NCBI GenBank assembly: GCA_964035575.1
Contig: OZ037903.1
Span: forward strand, 1,079,001-1,143,000
Reading direction: 5' to 3'
DNA length: 64,000 bases
Source: Rhynchopus sp. YZ270_cl-10
Taxonomy: Eukaryota; Euglenozoa; Diplonemea; Diplonemida; Diplonemidae
Below, piece by piece: positions 1-11,400 of this stretch. A program made the translations under genes and the position numbers. The notes under the pieces are model-generated. The model saw only the letters and a list, made by a program, of their open reading frames with translations. It searched no databases and was not told the DNA's origin. Each line of letters starts with the position of its first letter. The first letter of the stretch is position 1.

Positions 1-3000
1 GCAAACCCGATCACAGGGCTGCGCATGATGGACTTACAGGAGTGTGCGGAAATTTGCGACCAGCTGACAACGTGCATCGGGTTTGGTGTGCACACCCTGC
101 TGCACACCTGCCAGTTTGTGGCGCAGATCGACGGCGACGTTGAGTTTGCGTTGGGCGTCGCGGCAGTGTCCTACGAACAGAGAAACGCGACTGAGTTCAC
201 CTACAAAGACATCGACTCCTGCGCAGACCGGAACTGCTCCTTACCCGACGAGGCTGGGGAATACGCCTGCCTCTACGAGGTGCCCAGGAGACAGTTCTGG
301 TCTGCCCTGCAGTACCTCGACACACATATCGGCATTTCCTTTGACACTGCGTTAGGTGTCGACGCAACCCCTGCGGGCGATGCAGACGTCAACGTCACAC
401 TGACCGCTACCGAGTTTGCAGCGGGCGTCGAACAGACCATTGTAAACGTTCTCAACGAGACGTTCAACGCAACGATCGATCCAATTATCACACCAACCAT
501 TGTGAACACAGCTGTCGAAGGCAACGAGACGTATACACCGTTCCAGCTGGCGTTCCTGCAAAAGGCGTTGGCATTGTTCAAGTTGAACAACCCTCCAGGC
601 GATGCATGTGTCCAGCCGATTACACAGTGCATGGAAAGGCACCCAGCAAAGCCGCATCCAGAGTTTTTCTTTGCAACAACAACGCTGATCACGATAGGGG
701 AAGGGAAGCCCCACCACTTAAGCTTCATCGGGGAGTACAGCAGGGGGACGACCAACAGAAGGCAGCTTGATGTGCAGCCTACGGTGCTTATTGTTGACGT
801 CGCGGATAACGAGGTGCAGACCTTTGCAGGCGCGCCCTTGGTGCGTGCGGTGGTGCGTCCATACTGTGTACGAAGCCTTTTCCAGACTCTTGACGATTTC
901 AGATATCCACACCGCGCGCCAGACCAGAGCCGTGCTGGGTGTCTTGAATTCATCCCCAACTCAGTACTGGAGCAAGGGGTTGAGAACTATGGCCGTCGGT
1001 ACGGACCGACCTGCCACGGTACTGCGCCGGCAGGGAAGGCGGCAGAGTTTGAGAGGACGTGTACCCGTCTGCGTGGTGATGCTGCATGGATCGTCAACGC
1101 CCGGGCGAGATTCACAGAACTCCACTTCCGTGGCTGTGCGTCAGACCTAGGTCTCGCCTGCAACGCCGACGTGCAATACAAAATCCACTTCTCCCTGGAA
1201 GGTGCCGGTGTCGAAGTCCCCGTCCTCTCCACCCTCCCGATCTACACCATCAACTGCCCAAAGAGCAACGCCGCACTGTCAGGTCTCATCCCTAAATGGG
1301 CGAAGCTCTCCGCAGGGGCTGTCGTCACGATGAAGGGCTGGGATTTCCAGCCGACCAGAAAGCTTTCTGTTAAGCTTGCGGGGGTCAAGCTTGTACCGGT
1401 GTTCCTGGACACATGCACCTCGTTTGTCCGCATTCCTGGTGCTGCGGGGGCGTCCATTGAAGAAGCCGTCTTTGACCGAGATGCATCCGTTCTCGAGACA
1501 GACCGCGATGCGGAGACACAGTCCCTCTTTGGGGATCCTGCTGCAGCGACATTTGAGGTGACGGATGAGGACAATCCGGACTTTACTTCGCCGCCTCTGG
1601 CGTTTCAGATTAAATCCTCACTTGCGACCAAGGTGGGTGTTGCTTCGGAGCCGGAATTCAACGAAACACTTCCCATGGACAACGTACCCTGCACTGGCGA
1701 TGCAGACTCAGGGGTGGAGCCGACCTTCCCACGGCGTTGCTTCGTAACCGATGCGGAGGTCAACGTCGGTGAGATCCACATCATCCTGAAGGACGCAGCC
1801 GACGGCGACCTCTACGCAGTAGGCACCCACGAGGCAGGCACCAACTATGGGTTCTACGAAACCGTGACCAACCCCCTCGACCCAAAAGGCCCAAAAGTCT
1901 GGGGACGAGAATACCCCGGCTCCGTCTCGCAAGCCATCGACGTCCAGATCGACGTCGAAGTATACAACCCCGTCGAAGGCGGTAAATCACAACAACACAA
2001 AATCAACCAAGCCGACTCCCGTGTGAACATCTCCTCAGGGGGGAGCAGCAGGACACACCAAGGGCTGTACGTGCTGTCAGATGCTATGCTGTTCTACCCA
2101 AAGTTCGGAGAGTACATCTTCCGTTTCAAGCCGTCGGGAAGAAATGCGCGTGGCAAGGAGCACCAGGAAGGCGGTCTCCGCATCAACATCGTGAAGGGGC
2201 GTGCCCGCACGTTCGCCTTCTCAGAGGAGGCAACTCTGAGCACGCAGTCCGACGGGAAGGTGCCCTTGCAGCCCACCCCACGACTCTCCCTCTTTGACGT
2301 CTCCGGGAACTCTTTGTCGAACAGCGACCTCCCCTCTTCGGACACCAGCTTGGAGGTGAAGGCCTTTATTGTCCCTACACGTGTCCTCAAGCATCCTCCA
2401 CTGGACTGGGTTGGGTGGAATGCGGGTGACGGATTGGACGAAATCGACATCAAGGACCGTGTCCTTGGGGACTACTACATGCTGCTGGACGACATCCAGG
2501 AAAACATGAAATGGAAGACAAAGGTGGACAAAACGGGCACGCTGCACCCGCTTGGGTCCAAGGAGGACCCGGAGTACTCCTTCTACCCGACCGAGCTTGG
2601 TGGGGAGACCTTCGAGGAGCCGGTCAGCATTGCGGTGCTGACTGCGACAGGCGAGGTGCGGATGGTGTCGTCATACCACTCGGGTGCTTCGCTTACCCAC
2701 GGCTCCGCACCTGTCGCGCTTGGCGTAGAATTCAAGGACCAGAAAGTGCTTGGCCTCTTCCACGGCGTGATGTACAACATCACCTACACCCTCTCCCTTG
2801 ACCACTACAAAGCGCTCGGCACGCTGAACCACACCATGGTAGCATCCACCTGCAGTGACACACAGTTTGCAGTCAACTTTTCATCGATCTGCACAGAATG
2901 CCCTGCGGGGGCGAAGTGCTACAGAGACCAGTTCCTTCGTGCACTTCCAGACTATTGGCGTTACGACCAACAAGACGTTGTGTTTTATGAGTGTCCAGTG

Positions 3001-6000
3001 AAAGGCGCCTGCAAGGGAGGGTACTGGGCTGGTGACAGAAGCTGCCAAGAGGGAAGCGAAGGGATCCTCTGTGCAGTGTGCTCCGACGGATACGGGAAGA
3101 ACACAAATGACATGTGTGAGAAGTGTCCAGGCATTGTGCTGAACATTTTTATGGTTCTCTTCATTGTGGTTATGCTCGTGGTATGTAACTCACCAAGACT
3201 AAGCACCCTTTTTTCCCCCAATACACAACATTCACAACACAGCTTCTCGTCTACGTCCTGGTCCTCTCAAACCTCTCAAGCTCCGCGAAAGGAAAGTCGG
3301 TTCTCTCAGTCCTCCTGAAGCTGTTAATGAACTATTTCCAGACTGCAGTTCTTTTGAGCGTCTTTTTGGTATGCCCCCCGCTCCCCTCCCTCCTCCTCTA
3401 CGGTTGTTTACCTCCTTTTCTTTCACAGCGCAAACTGAAAGGCGTTATGCTCGACACCCTCAAAACATTTGAGAAGGTGTCCGGCCCTTCGACCCAATTC
3501 GTTTCCTTCTCTTGTCTGGTCCGGGCGAGCCAGTATGATTTGTTCACTGCGTGGGCGGTGTTCCCTATTTTGGTTGTTGTTGTCCCGGGGTCGTTGACAT
3601 TGTATTTGTACCTGAAAAGACGTCGTGAGAAGGCGAACCTCATGAGCGGGATGGTGCAGGAGAGGGACAGAAGGTTTTCTCTTGGTGTCGATGCGGAGGA
3701 GACGGAGAAACGCATTGCGACGCTGCATGCCATCTGCACTGGGGGACAGCTCCCGGAGAACTCTTCTGATGGAGTGACGACCGAGCAGGGTGATGTTGCA
3801 TCCATTGTGACCGGCTCGGATGAGCTTGCCCTGGACGCCTTAGAGGCAAACGCCATCATCGGCGAAGAAGAGGAAGGCTTCGGCGGAGCGCTCCGTGCTG
3901 CCGCATATGACCAACAGCTTGCCGCAGCGGAGGCTGCTGCCCGCAAAGAGCTTGTCCGCACTGCACGGCGTATGGAGAAAGCAGAGCACCTCGCAGAGAA
4001 GGACTGCGCGAATATCGTGCAAATGCTTGAATCTGGAGACAAAGCGCAAATGACAGAAGCACGGCGCCGTCTTCGCAAAATAGAGCGTGAATTTGGAACA
4101 ACAGACACAACCGCGATGTGCGATGAGCTAGACCGCCTAGAGCAAGCAGGAAACGACGGCCCTCTTCAAGAGCCGTCCACAAAAACGTTGGTTTGGAAGG
4201 AAAAGACCAGCAAGACTCATGACAAAACGTATTGGAGAAATGCGGAGACCGGGGAAAGTGTGTGGATCAAACCCCAAGAGATTGAGGACTTTGAGGCCAA
4301 GGTGGAGGCCTGGAACAACCTGAAGATGAATGAATATCGACGCAACCTCTCTTCCGCTGGCCCGCAGGAGCAGAGCACGGCGGACACCTTCCGCATGGAG
4401 GACACTGCTTTGGTGGAGCCCTTGCCGCCTAGCAAGATCGCGTCGCGCAGACGGTGGAACATCATCAGACAGATCATCACCGAAGGGGTACGCCAGAAGC
4501 AAGAAAAACGCAAGAATTTCGAACGTAAAATCACGACCACCAAGGAAGCAAAGGGGACCGCCATGGCACGGTGCCACATCTGCAACGCAGATTTCGCGAT
4601 TCTGATGTGTCGTGAATGCGGAACTACAGAAAAAGCTGAATACGAAGCGCGTTTCGCTGAAATGCGCGAAAACATGTTTAGCATCTGCAACGACGAGGCT
4701 TTGGTCCGCCTCTATGAAGAATACAATGAACACCCTTATCAGTACACCTGCCAATACTGTGACAAGGTTGTCCACGCGCCGAAGGGAAAGAAAAACGCTC
4801 ACGTCCGTTTGAAGATTAGAAGAACGCAGAACAAAGATGCGGTAGACAGCTCGCAGATCAAGGACGGCAACCTCCGCATGCTTCATAAGCGCGAGATGAA
4901 GGCGTCTGCCGAGACGGTGTTCTTTTGCACGGTTCTCATCGTGGTGTTCATTGCGTTCCCTACATTGATCCGAGAGATTGCGTATATGACCCGCTGTGTG
5001 GAGGTGCCTTCCACAGGAAAGTCCTTCCTCAAGACCGACATGGACATCGCATGCTCTGACCCAGGCTACGCAACGTGGAAGACTGCTGCCGTCGCCTTCT
5101 TCTTCTGCTACGGTGCTGGCATCCCCACCATTGCCTTCAGCCTGCTATCCTATATGGCAGGCGCAGACGGAACAGGGCTGCTCCGCAAAAAGACCATCGC
5201 TTCATTTGGGTTCCTCTACTCTGGATACCGTCTCAAGAGGTATGAAGCCGTGAAATCATGAAAACAAAAAAAAAAAAACACCACAGATACTACTGGGAGA
5301 TTTTGATTTTGTACCGCAAAATGTTGGTTGTTGTCATTGCTGTGTTCTATGATGGGCGTCCGCAGTATCAGGTATGTATTTTTTTCACAACTTCCTCAAT
5401 CCAAACACCCTCATACCATAGACGCTCCTCGGCCTCTGGATCATGGCGTTCTTCCTGTTGCTTAACATCTTCGGCAAACCTTTTATGTACCACGTGCTCT
5501 GGCGCGTTGAGAACCTTTCGCTTGCATGCATCGGTGTTTCCCTTAACCTTTCTATGTTGTTCGAGAAGCGCTACAAAATTGAGGATGGAAGTGCGTTGGA
5601 GAACATTATTCTTCTTGTGATCACTGTGTTGAACCTGATTTGCGTGGCGACGTATACTTATTGCATTCTTGTTGCCGCGAAGGCGCAGGTTTTGGAGCAC
5701 TTCTCAGACCCGAACGATCCAGACGGATCACTCTCTTGGGAAGAAATCAAGGTTGTCGCGAGGGTAAAGTTCTACCGTGTCGTTGCACCTAAGCTGCGCA
5801 CCATGGGTATCAAGCTTTACGACCCCGAAGCGGAGCTGGAGAAGGAGATTCTCGAGATGATGGAGGAGGATGAGCTAGAGCGCTCCCAACGGTCACAGTC
5901 ACAATCGCATGCCTCTCGCCCAGCGCTGATGAACCAAAGCACCACTTCTGACACAGGCGCCGCTCTCTTCGAAACCGGCAACTGGCAGGACAACTACAAA

Positions 6001-6501
6001 ACCGCCCCTCGCCCCGTCGCACAGCAACCCCTGACACCCAGAGGCACCCGGAGGCGTTCCACCCTAGGTGTGTCCATTGCGGCGGAGGGCAACTCACGTT
6101 CAGTCATTGCGGCGTTGGGTCGTGCGGATGATGACGACGATGTGTTCGGTGCAGCCACCTTCGACACAAACATCGGTGGAGGTGACGTAGGGGAGAGGCG
6201 GGCAACACGGAGGCGCTCCTCGCTCGCGAATTCCATGGAGTTCCGGAGGCAAAGCGGAGTGTCGAGACACTCACAGCTCAACAAGAAGTCGTTCACAGCA
6301 GACATGATGCCGCAGGTCATGGTCAAAGAGCTCGGCTACGACATCAAATACCCGAAGCTGTTCAACTCTCAAGGGCAGCGGAGGTCGACAGTCAGGAAGT
6401 CTCTCGCACAGCCGCAAGACACACTCGAATCCATTATGATGCAAGCCACCAAAGCGCACGAACAAAGAACGGCCAAAGCCAGGAACTCTGAGGCAGAGTG
6501 A
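1..6501 (+). CDS. Multi-pass receptor-like membrane protein with WW domain and zinc knuckles (5' end outside window)
   Basis: Exons 1-3180, 3243-3368, 3429-5239, 5287-5371 and 5422-6501; the introns are 62, 60, 47 and 50 nt and start GTATGT, GTATGC, GTATGA and GTATGT. The frame is open to base 1, so the start codon lies upstream; 2,093 residues are visible. The outside part begins with a PAN/apple-like Cys cluster (about 25-130) and ends with a Cys-rich ephrin-receptor/GCC2-GCC3-like module (about 2850-3130). Roughly nine membrane spans follow. Splicing restores the signature run from YYWEI through YRKM to LLGLW and NIFGKPF, which is typical of large protist GCC2/GCC3 membrane proteins. An insert of about 430 residues between spans carries a WW domain (about 4180-4290, ending SVWIKP) and a CxxC/CxxC zinc knuckle pair (about 4570-4770). 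The C-terminal tail is Ser/Arg-rich. A sensory or adhesion role is inference; the ligand is unknown. Confidence 0.85.
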
Positions 6502-6523
6502 AGTTCTCTTTGTTTCCCCCCCA

Positions 6524-6552
6524 GTGCCTGCGTCAGAGGCGTTTGCATCACC
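6524..6552 (+). repeat. Family B stem-loop, copy 1
   Basis: Short-loop form: GTGCCTGCGTC, loop AGA, then GGCGTTTGCA. It sits 22 nt after the stop codon of the first gene and is followed by a T tract. Confidence 0.65.
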
Positions 6553-6729
6553 TTTTTTTTGACAATATTTTCACCAATTTTAATCCATGGACGGTTGTTA
6601 GCCTTTTTTTTTTTTTTTTTTTTTTTTTACTTGGTATTTACTCTCGTCTCTTTAGCGCTGCCGAAGCAGTGTGGCTGCTCTTTTTTTTTGTTCTAACATT
6701 ATTCAAACATGCCTTTTTTTAGTTGATTT

Positions 6730-6862
6730 CCTGCGTCCACCGATGTACGGTAGTGTTTTAAAATCGCCACCCTTCTCTTTTTCTAAGGGGCACGTTGTAC
6801 CCAAATATCCACCTTTTTTACGTCACCCCGGTTGTCCGGTGAGGCGTTTGCACACTTTCTTC
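6730..6862 (+). repeat. Family B stem-loops, two degenerate copies
   Basis: 6730-6760 keeps only the left half (CTGCGTCC, then CCGATGTACGG). 6824-6862 keeps the right half (CCGGTGAGGCGTTTGCAC) followed by a TC-rich tail. Confidence 0.45.
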
Positions 6863-7237
6863 TCTTTATGTTGATTTTCTTAGTTTGAGGGGGGGAGATC
6901 CAAGAAGGACGCTGTCCTCTTGTGATCTGCCGTTGTGTATCCATTTTACGTTAGGCATTTTGGAGGTTGGGTGGGGGGGTAGCGAGCATTTACATCTCCT
7001 TACCTACTCCTGAACCCCATATTGTTGATTTTTTTTTGTTCTTCTTCCCCTCCACCCTGCAACGACCCCCTGCTTCTTCAGGGCTTGTTTTTGCTCTCTC
7101 TCCTCTGTGCAAATAGAACCGCTTCCTTTACCAGGTTGTCTTACCAGGCTGCCCCGCGTTGGCGCGATATACACAGCTTATTCCTTTTTCTCTTCTTTTG
7201 AACTTTGTTGAAGGTTTTTTTTTATCGTTCTGTAGAG

Positions 7238-7350
7238 TGTTCATGCTCTGCGTCCCCAGAGGCGTTTGTACTGGCACTTCAATTTCCCTTTTTTCCAATA
7301 GCTGCGCCCCGCCGATGAACGGTGAGGCGTTTGCACAAGTTCTCTTTTTT
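7238..7350 (+). repeat. Family B stem-loops, adjacent short-loop and long-loop copies
   Basis: 7238-7290 is the short-loop form (CTGCGTCC, CAGA, GGCGTTTGTA). 7300-7350 is the long-loop form, in which an extra small hairpin CCGatgaaCGG is inserted at the tip before GAGGCGTTTGCAC. Both end in pyrimidine tails. Confidence 0.65.
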
Positions 7351-7439
7351 TTTTGAAAATTTGGTACCGTAGACAGGATAAGCTACACCAAAAACCCTTT
7401 TTAAGTAACTGCTGATGAACACGATAACCTTTTGTTGTT

Positions 7440-7495
7440 TGCATCCAGCCGCTGTACGGTGAGGCGTTTGCACCCGTTTCAAGCTTTCTCTTTCT
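7440..7495 (+). repeat. Family B stem-loop, long-loop copy
   Basis: TGCATCC and GGCGTTTGCAC form the outer arms; the tip carries CCGctgtaCGG. The tail reads TTTCAAGC followed by a CT-rich stretch. Confidence 0.6.
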
Positions 7496-7646
7496 TGTCT
7501 GTTGTCGAGTCAATTCTGTTTAAATCTCGCCATGCGTGTTGTTCACCACCTTGCAGTAATTTTCTAACGTTTTGTTCATTCCTTGGAAGCAGTCGTCGGG
7601 CTGCGTGATTCATTTAAGTTTTCATTTTTTTTTGTTGTTGAGTAGC

Positions 7647-7690
7647 AGTGCCCTGCGTCCCAGAGGCGTTTTGCACTATCAACGTCATTT
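7647..7690 (+). repeat. Family B stem-loop, near-consensus copy
   Basis: GTGCCCTGCGTC, loop CCAGA, GGCGTTTTGCAC, then the tail ATCAAC and a T run. The outer GTGC/GCAC and inner GCGTC/GGCGT stems are both intact. Confidence 0.7.
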
Positions 7691-7710
7691 TTTTTTTTCT
7701 TCATTCTCTT

Positions 7711-7790
7711 TGTTTGGGTACATTTAGTGTACCGAAACAATATTATACCTTCTATTCAGTAGAATAGTTAGTATATGAAACAATTTTCTT
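7711..7790 (+). repeat. Family J repeat, copy 1
   Basis: About 75 bp, nearly identical to 19985-20057. It contains two small hairpins, GGTACA/TGTACC and CTATTC/GAATAG. Copy 2 lacks a few bases between them. Confidence 0.7.
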
Positions 7791-7935
7791 CATTTTTTTT
7801 GAGGTGGCTTACGTTCATCTGATACACTCTTCTTCTTGTTTTTGTTGAGTGATGATATCATCTAGACAAACAACTCGCTCTCCCCATTCATGCTCCGTTC
7901 TGTATGCTGTTTTTTCTTCTTCTTTTTCTTTTTGA

Positions 7936-7985
7936 GATGTGTGTCCCAAGAGACACCTTTTTGTTCATCTCGCAAACCTTCTTAC
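7936..7985 (+). repeat. Family C stem-loop
   Basis: Inner stem GTGTC/GACAC around the loop CCAAGA; GATG and CATC form an outer pair with a longer right-hand spacer. The tail holds CAAACCTTC. Confidence 0.5.
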
Positions 7986-8120
7986 TTCACTCTTTTGGTG
8001 TTCCTGGGTACCAAGAACACATCCAACTCCCTCCCCTTTTTTTTCTTCTTTGCACACCACACTCGTGTGCATTTTTTACTTTCAGTGTTTATGCAGTCCT
8101 ACCCCCACCTGGCGTCACCT

Positions 8121-8167
8121 GCACTACACACGCCCACGAGAGGTGTTTGTAGTACACATTTCAAGCC
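8121..8167 (+). repeat. Stem-loop of the ACGAGAG superfamily with unique stems
   Basis: Outer stem ACTAC/GTAGT, internal loop, inner stem ACGCC/GGTGT, loop CACGAGA, then ATTTCAAGC. The stem bases differ from families A, B and C, yet the pairing layout is the same. Confidence 0.55.
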
Positions 8168-8339
8168 TCCGTGCCAGCTGCACCCAAATAAACCCTCCCT
8201 CCTTTTTTGTCTCAAACTCAGGACTACCACCTGACTACACTTCCATTCACATCGAACCCCCCTCCCTCTCGCCCCCCCCTTCTCTTTTTCGACCAACCTA
8301 TAGCCTGCTTTTCAGTTTTCCTTAATACACTGAAGGGGG

Positions 8340-8372
8340 TGGTTCGATGACACATCATCGGATACCAACTTC
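8340..8372 (+). repeat. Hairpin upstream of the channel gene
   Basis: Outer GGT/ACC, inner CGATGA/TCATCG and a 4-nt loop CACA, followed by AACTTCC. It resembles the superfamily layout but lacks the ACGAGAG loop. It lies about 90 nt before the ATG of the calcium channel gene. Confidence 0.4.
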
Positions 8373-8463
8373 CATGCTATCGAAAATTACATCATATTTT
8401 CCCAAAAAAAAACCTCCACTCCATCAGATATGCCCGCACCCCTCCCCCGATAACAGTTGATTC

Positions 8464-11400
8464 ATGGAGGAGGGAGAGGTATGGGGCCAGGGTGAGTATG
8501 ACCTTGCAGTGTCCTTGGGGACACGCACGCATTCTGCAAGCATAATTCTGTCCGACCGATCCGAGCCCAACGCGCTTGTTTTACCGATAGCGGATGATGA
8601 TGAGACCTCCGTTCCGCCGTCCAACCTGCACACCAGTCTCTCCCGCTCCGTGGTGACCCCCACCTCAGACTCGCAGGACGCCTTCTCCTTCATCTACCAA
8701 CAGCCCAAGGCGCCCCCAAAGCCGTCCTTTGTGTATGAGGAGAGCTTTCCTGCCTGGCGGATGCGGGTGCGCCGTGTGGTTGTGGAGAGCCCCTGGTTTG
8801 AGCGTTTCATTCTCGTGGTGGTGTTGTTGAACTGCATCACCATGTCGGTGGATGACTCCTGGGCGAGGGTGGTGGATGCGGTGTGCTTTGCAGCATTCTC
8901 TGTGGAGGTTGCAGTCAAAATGGTGAGTTGTGGGTTGTACAAAATCCAACCCTGGGCGGGCAGTCCTGCAAGCGAAGTGCCGGCGCATTCTGGCGCGTAT
9001 TTCCGCTCCGCATGGAATACCTGCGACTTTTTGATCACCGCCGTCACCGCGCTGACCGTCTTCAGCAACGGCTCCTCTTTGGCAGGGCTGCGCTCCTTCA
9101 GGATCCTGCGGCTCCTCAAGGTCGTCTCCGTCAGCGAGGTCCGGGTTCTGGTCAGTGCGCTGCTTGCTTCGTTGCCGAAGCTGTTTGACGTCATTGTACT
9201 GTACGTCTCCTTTTTGTTTGTCCTCGCGATTCTTGCAACACAGCTGTGGAAGGGGGTGCTGCGAAACCAATGTGTCTCGGTAGAGGTTATCGCACTGCAG
9301 GATATCACGACCTTTGAAGCACAGTTTTCGGATGTGAGCGAGAGCTACCGCGAGCTGTACGATGCGGTCCTGCAGACGGGGTCGGTGCTTGACATCAAAA
9401 ACTTCCTCCGCACAGTACTGTCTTGGGAAGACTTTGCTGCCCTCTTCCCTGTCAACCTCGACCAGGCTGTCTGCACCACAGACAACGACGACCTAGGCGG
9501 CTTCCACTGCCCCTGGGGCTTCGTCTGCACGGAGCAGCAGAACCCCCACCACAACCTCCTCTCCTTCGACAACGTCCTCTCCTCCATCCTCTCCCTCTTC
9601 GTTGCGGTGACCCTCGAGGGCTGGTCCGACATAATGTACAAAACTGCTGACGGAACTGCAAATTTTGGAGTAGTTTTTGTTTTTTACACCTTTCTTTTGG
9701 CGTTCGGAGCATTCTTTATCATAAATTTGACTCTAGTAATTATAACCTACGCATTTGAGGGGCAACATCAAAAAGAAAAACGGATTGAAACCGAAAAACG
9801 GCGGCAAAAACGGGTTCAGAAGTTGAAGAAGAAGCGGATGATGAGTAGTGAGGATGTGGTGCCGGCGGGGCATACCAAATCCATTGGGAATAAGGTGAAG
9901 AACTGGTGGAAGAAGATTAAGAAGAGCGGGACGTCCAAAGCTTTGACACAGGGCATGCCTTGCGAGGTGCGCCACAATGGTGCATGGGTGCACGGAGTAG
10001 CAGGCGAGATCTTCATACCTTCAGCCAACCTGAACCTCGGCGTGCAACACTCCCCCACCCTGCCAAGCAACGACAACACACAGAACTCCATGATCCGCGT
10101 CTACCTCACCAACGGCGAAGTCGTCACCGCAACACGCATCAAAGACGTCAAACCACTCCCCCTAGGCACCGCACCTCTCCGTGTCCGCGAGCTGGTCCGC
10201 CACCGATACTTCACCGTCATCGTCGTAGCCGCCATCATCCTCAACACCATATGCCTCGCCCTCGACCACCAAGGTGAATCTGCCGACCTAAACACCACAC
10301 TGAACACAGCAAACTTCGTCTTTTCCGGTGTCTTCCTCATCGAAATGGTCCTCAAACTCTTTGGGTTTGGGGTGTACGGATACTTCCACGATGCATGGAA
10401 CGCCTTTGACTTTGCAGTAGTAATCCTCTCTGCGATCGACATCTCATTAAACCGTACAGCAGGGACTACTGTACTACGCGCACTCAGAATTCTCCGGTTG
10501 TTCAAGCTTGCACACCATTCAACCCATATCCGGAAGTGGGTTTTGGCGATCATCCGATCCCTGAAGGAGACCGTAGTGCTGAGTGGGATTATCCTGTTGG
10601 TAGTATGCAGCTATGCGTTGGTTGGTGTGCAGTTTATGAAAGGAGACTTTTGTGGATTAGATGAGACCTGTGCAGCAGAGCTTCACCACGTTGATGGTGA
10701 GGATGCGTTACAATGTGTCTGTGAACCGCGGGAAAACTTTAACACCTTTGGCGATGGGTTTCTCTCTATGTTTCAGGTTCTTACTGGAGAGAATTGGAGT
10801 GTTTTGATGTATAATGGGATGGCAGGGATTGCGAGGGGGCGTGCGGATACTAACTCATATGTTGCTGTGCAGGATATGGCTTCATGGTGGAAGGAGGCGT
10901 TGGTGGCGTCGTTCTTTGTTTCGTTCTATTTCGTTGCGCACTATCTGTTGTTGAATCTGTTTGTTGCAATCATTTTGCATCAGTCAGGCGTCGCAGAAAA
11001 GGAAGCAATCCTTGCAGGACAACGCGAAGAGGCCACCCTCCTCTCCCTCCAGCACAACAACAGCATGAACACCGATACCGCTACACTGAATATCTCGAAA
11101 GGGCGTAAAAAGAAGCCTCGCTCCTCAGGTGGTGTTACCTTTGTACGTGATACTTCTCCAGATGGATCTTTCGCATCAAATGACGTTTTTTTTGAAGCAC
11201 GGCAGCTTCCTGCTCAACTCTCAGAGAGTATCTATGAAGTAAACAATGAGGAAGAACTCCAGGAAATCAACCAAAACATCCCGCAGTACTCTCCAGTTAA
11301 CGTACACGATCCAAACGATCCGAGGGAGAATGATACTAAAGAGACCTCCTTTGTGCGAAGCCACGCAACAAAGCAAAATTCAGTGTCGTTTGCATCAGAG

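Larger units (their letters stand above)
6502..8463 (+). other. Gene-free spacer with stem-loop repeats
   Basis: No coding region is convincing here. The spacer is T-rich, with a run of 25 T at 6604-6628. It holds at least seven copies of the TGCGTCC/GGCGTTTGCAC stem-loop (family B), one family C and one related copy, and a copy of family J. This is the densest family B cluster in the window. Confidence 0.7.

Noticed and set aside
8330-8375. Possible tRNA (GGTTCGATGAC resembles a B box)
   Set aside because: No A box, acceptor stem or anticodon arm at proper spacing; a simple hairpin explains it.
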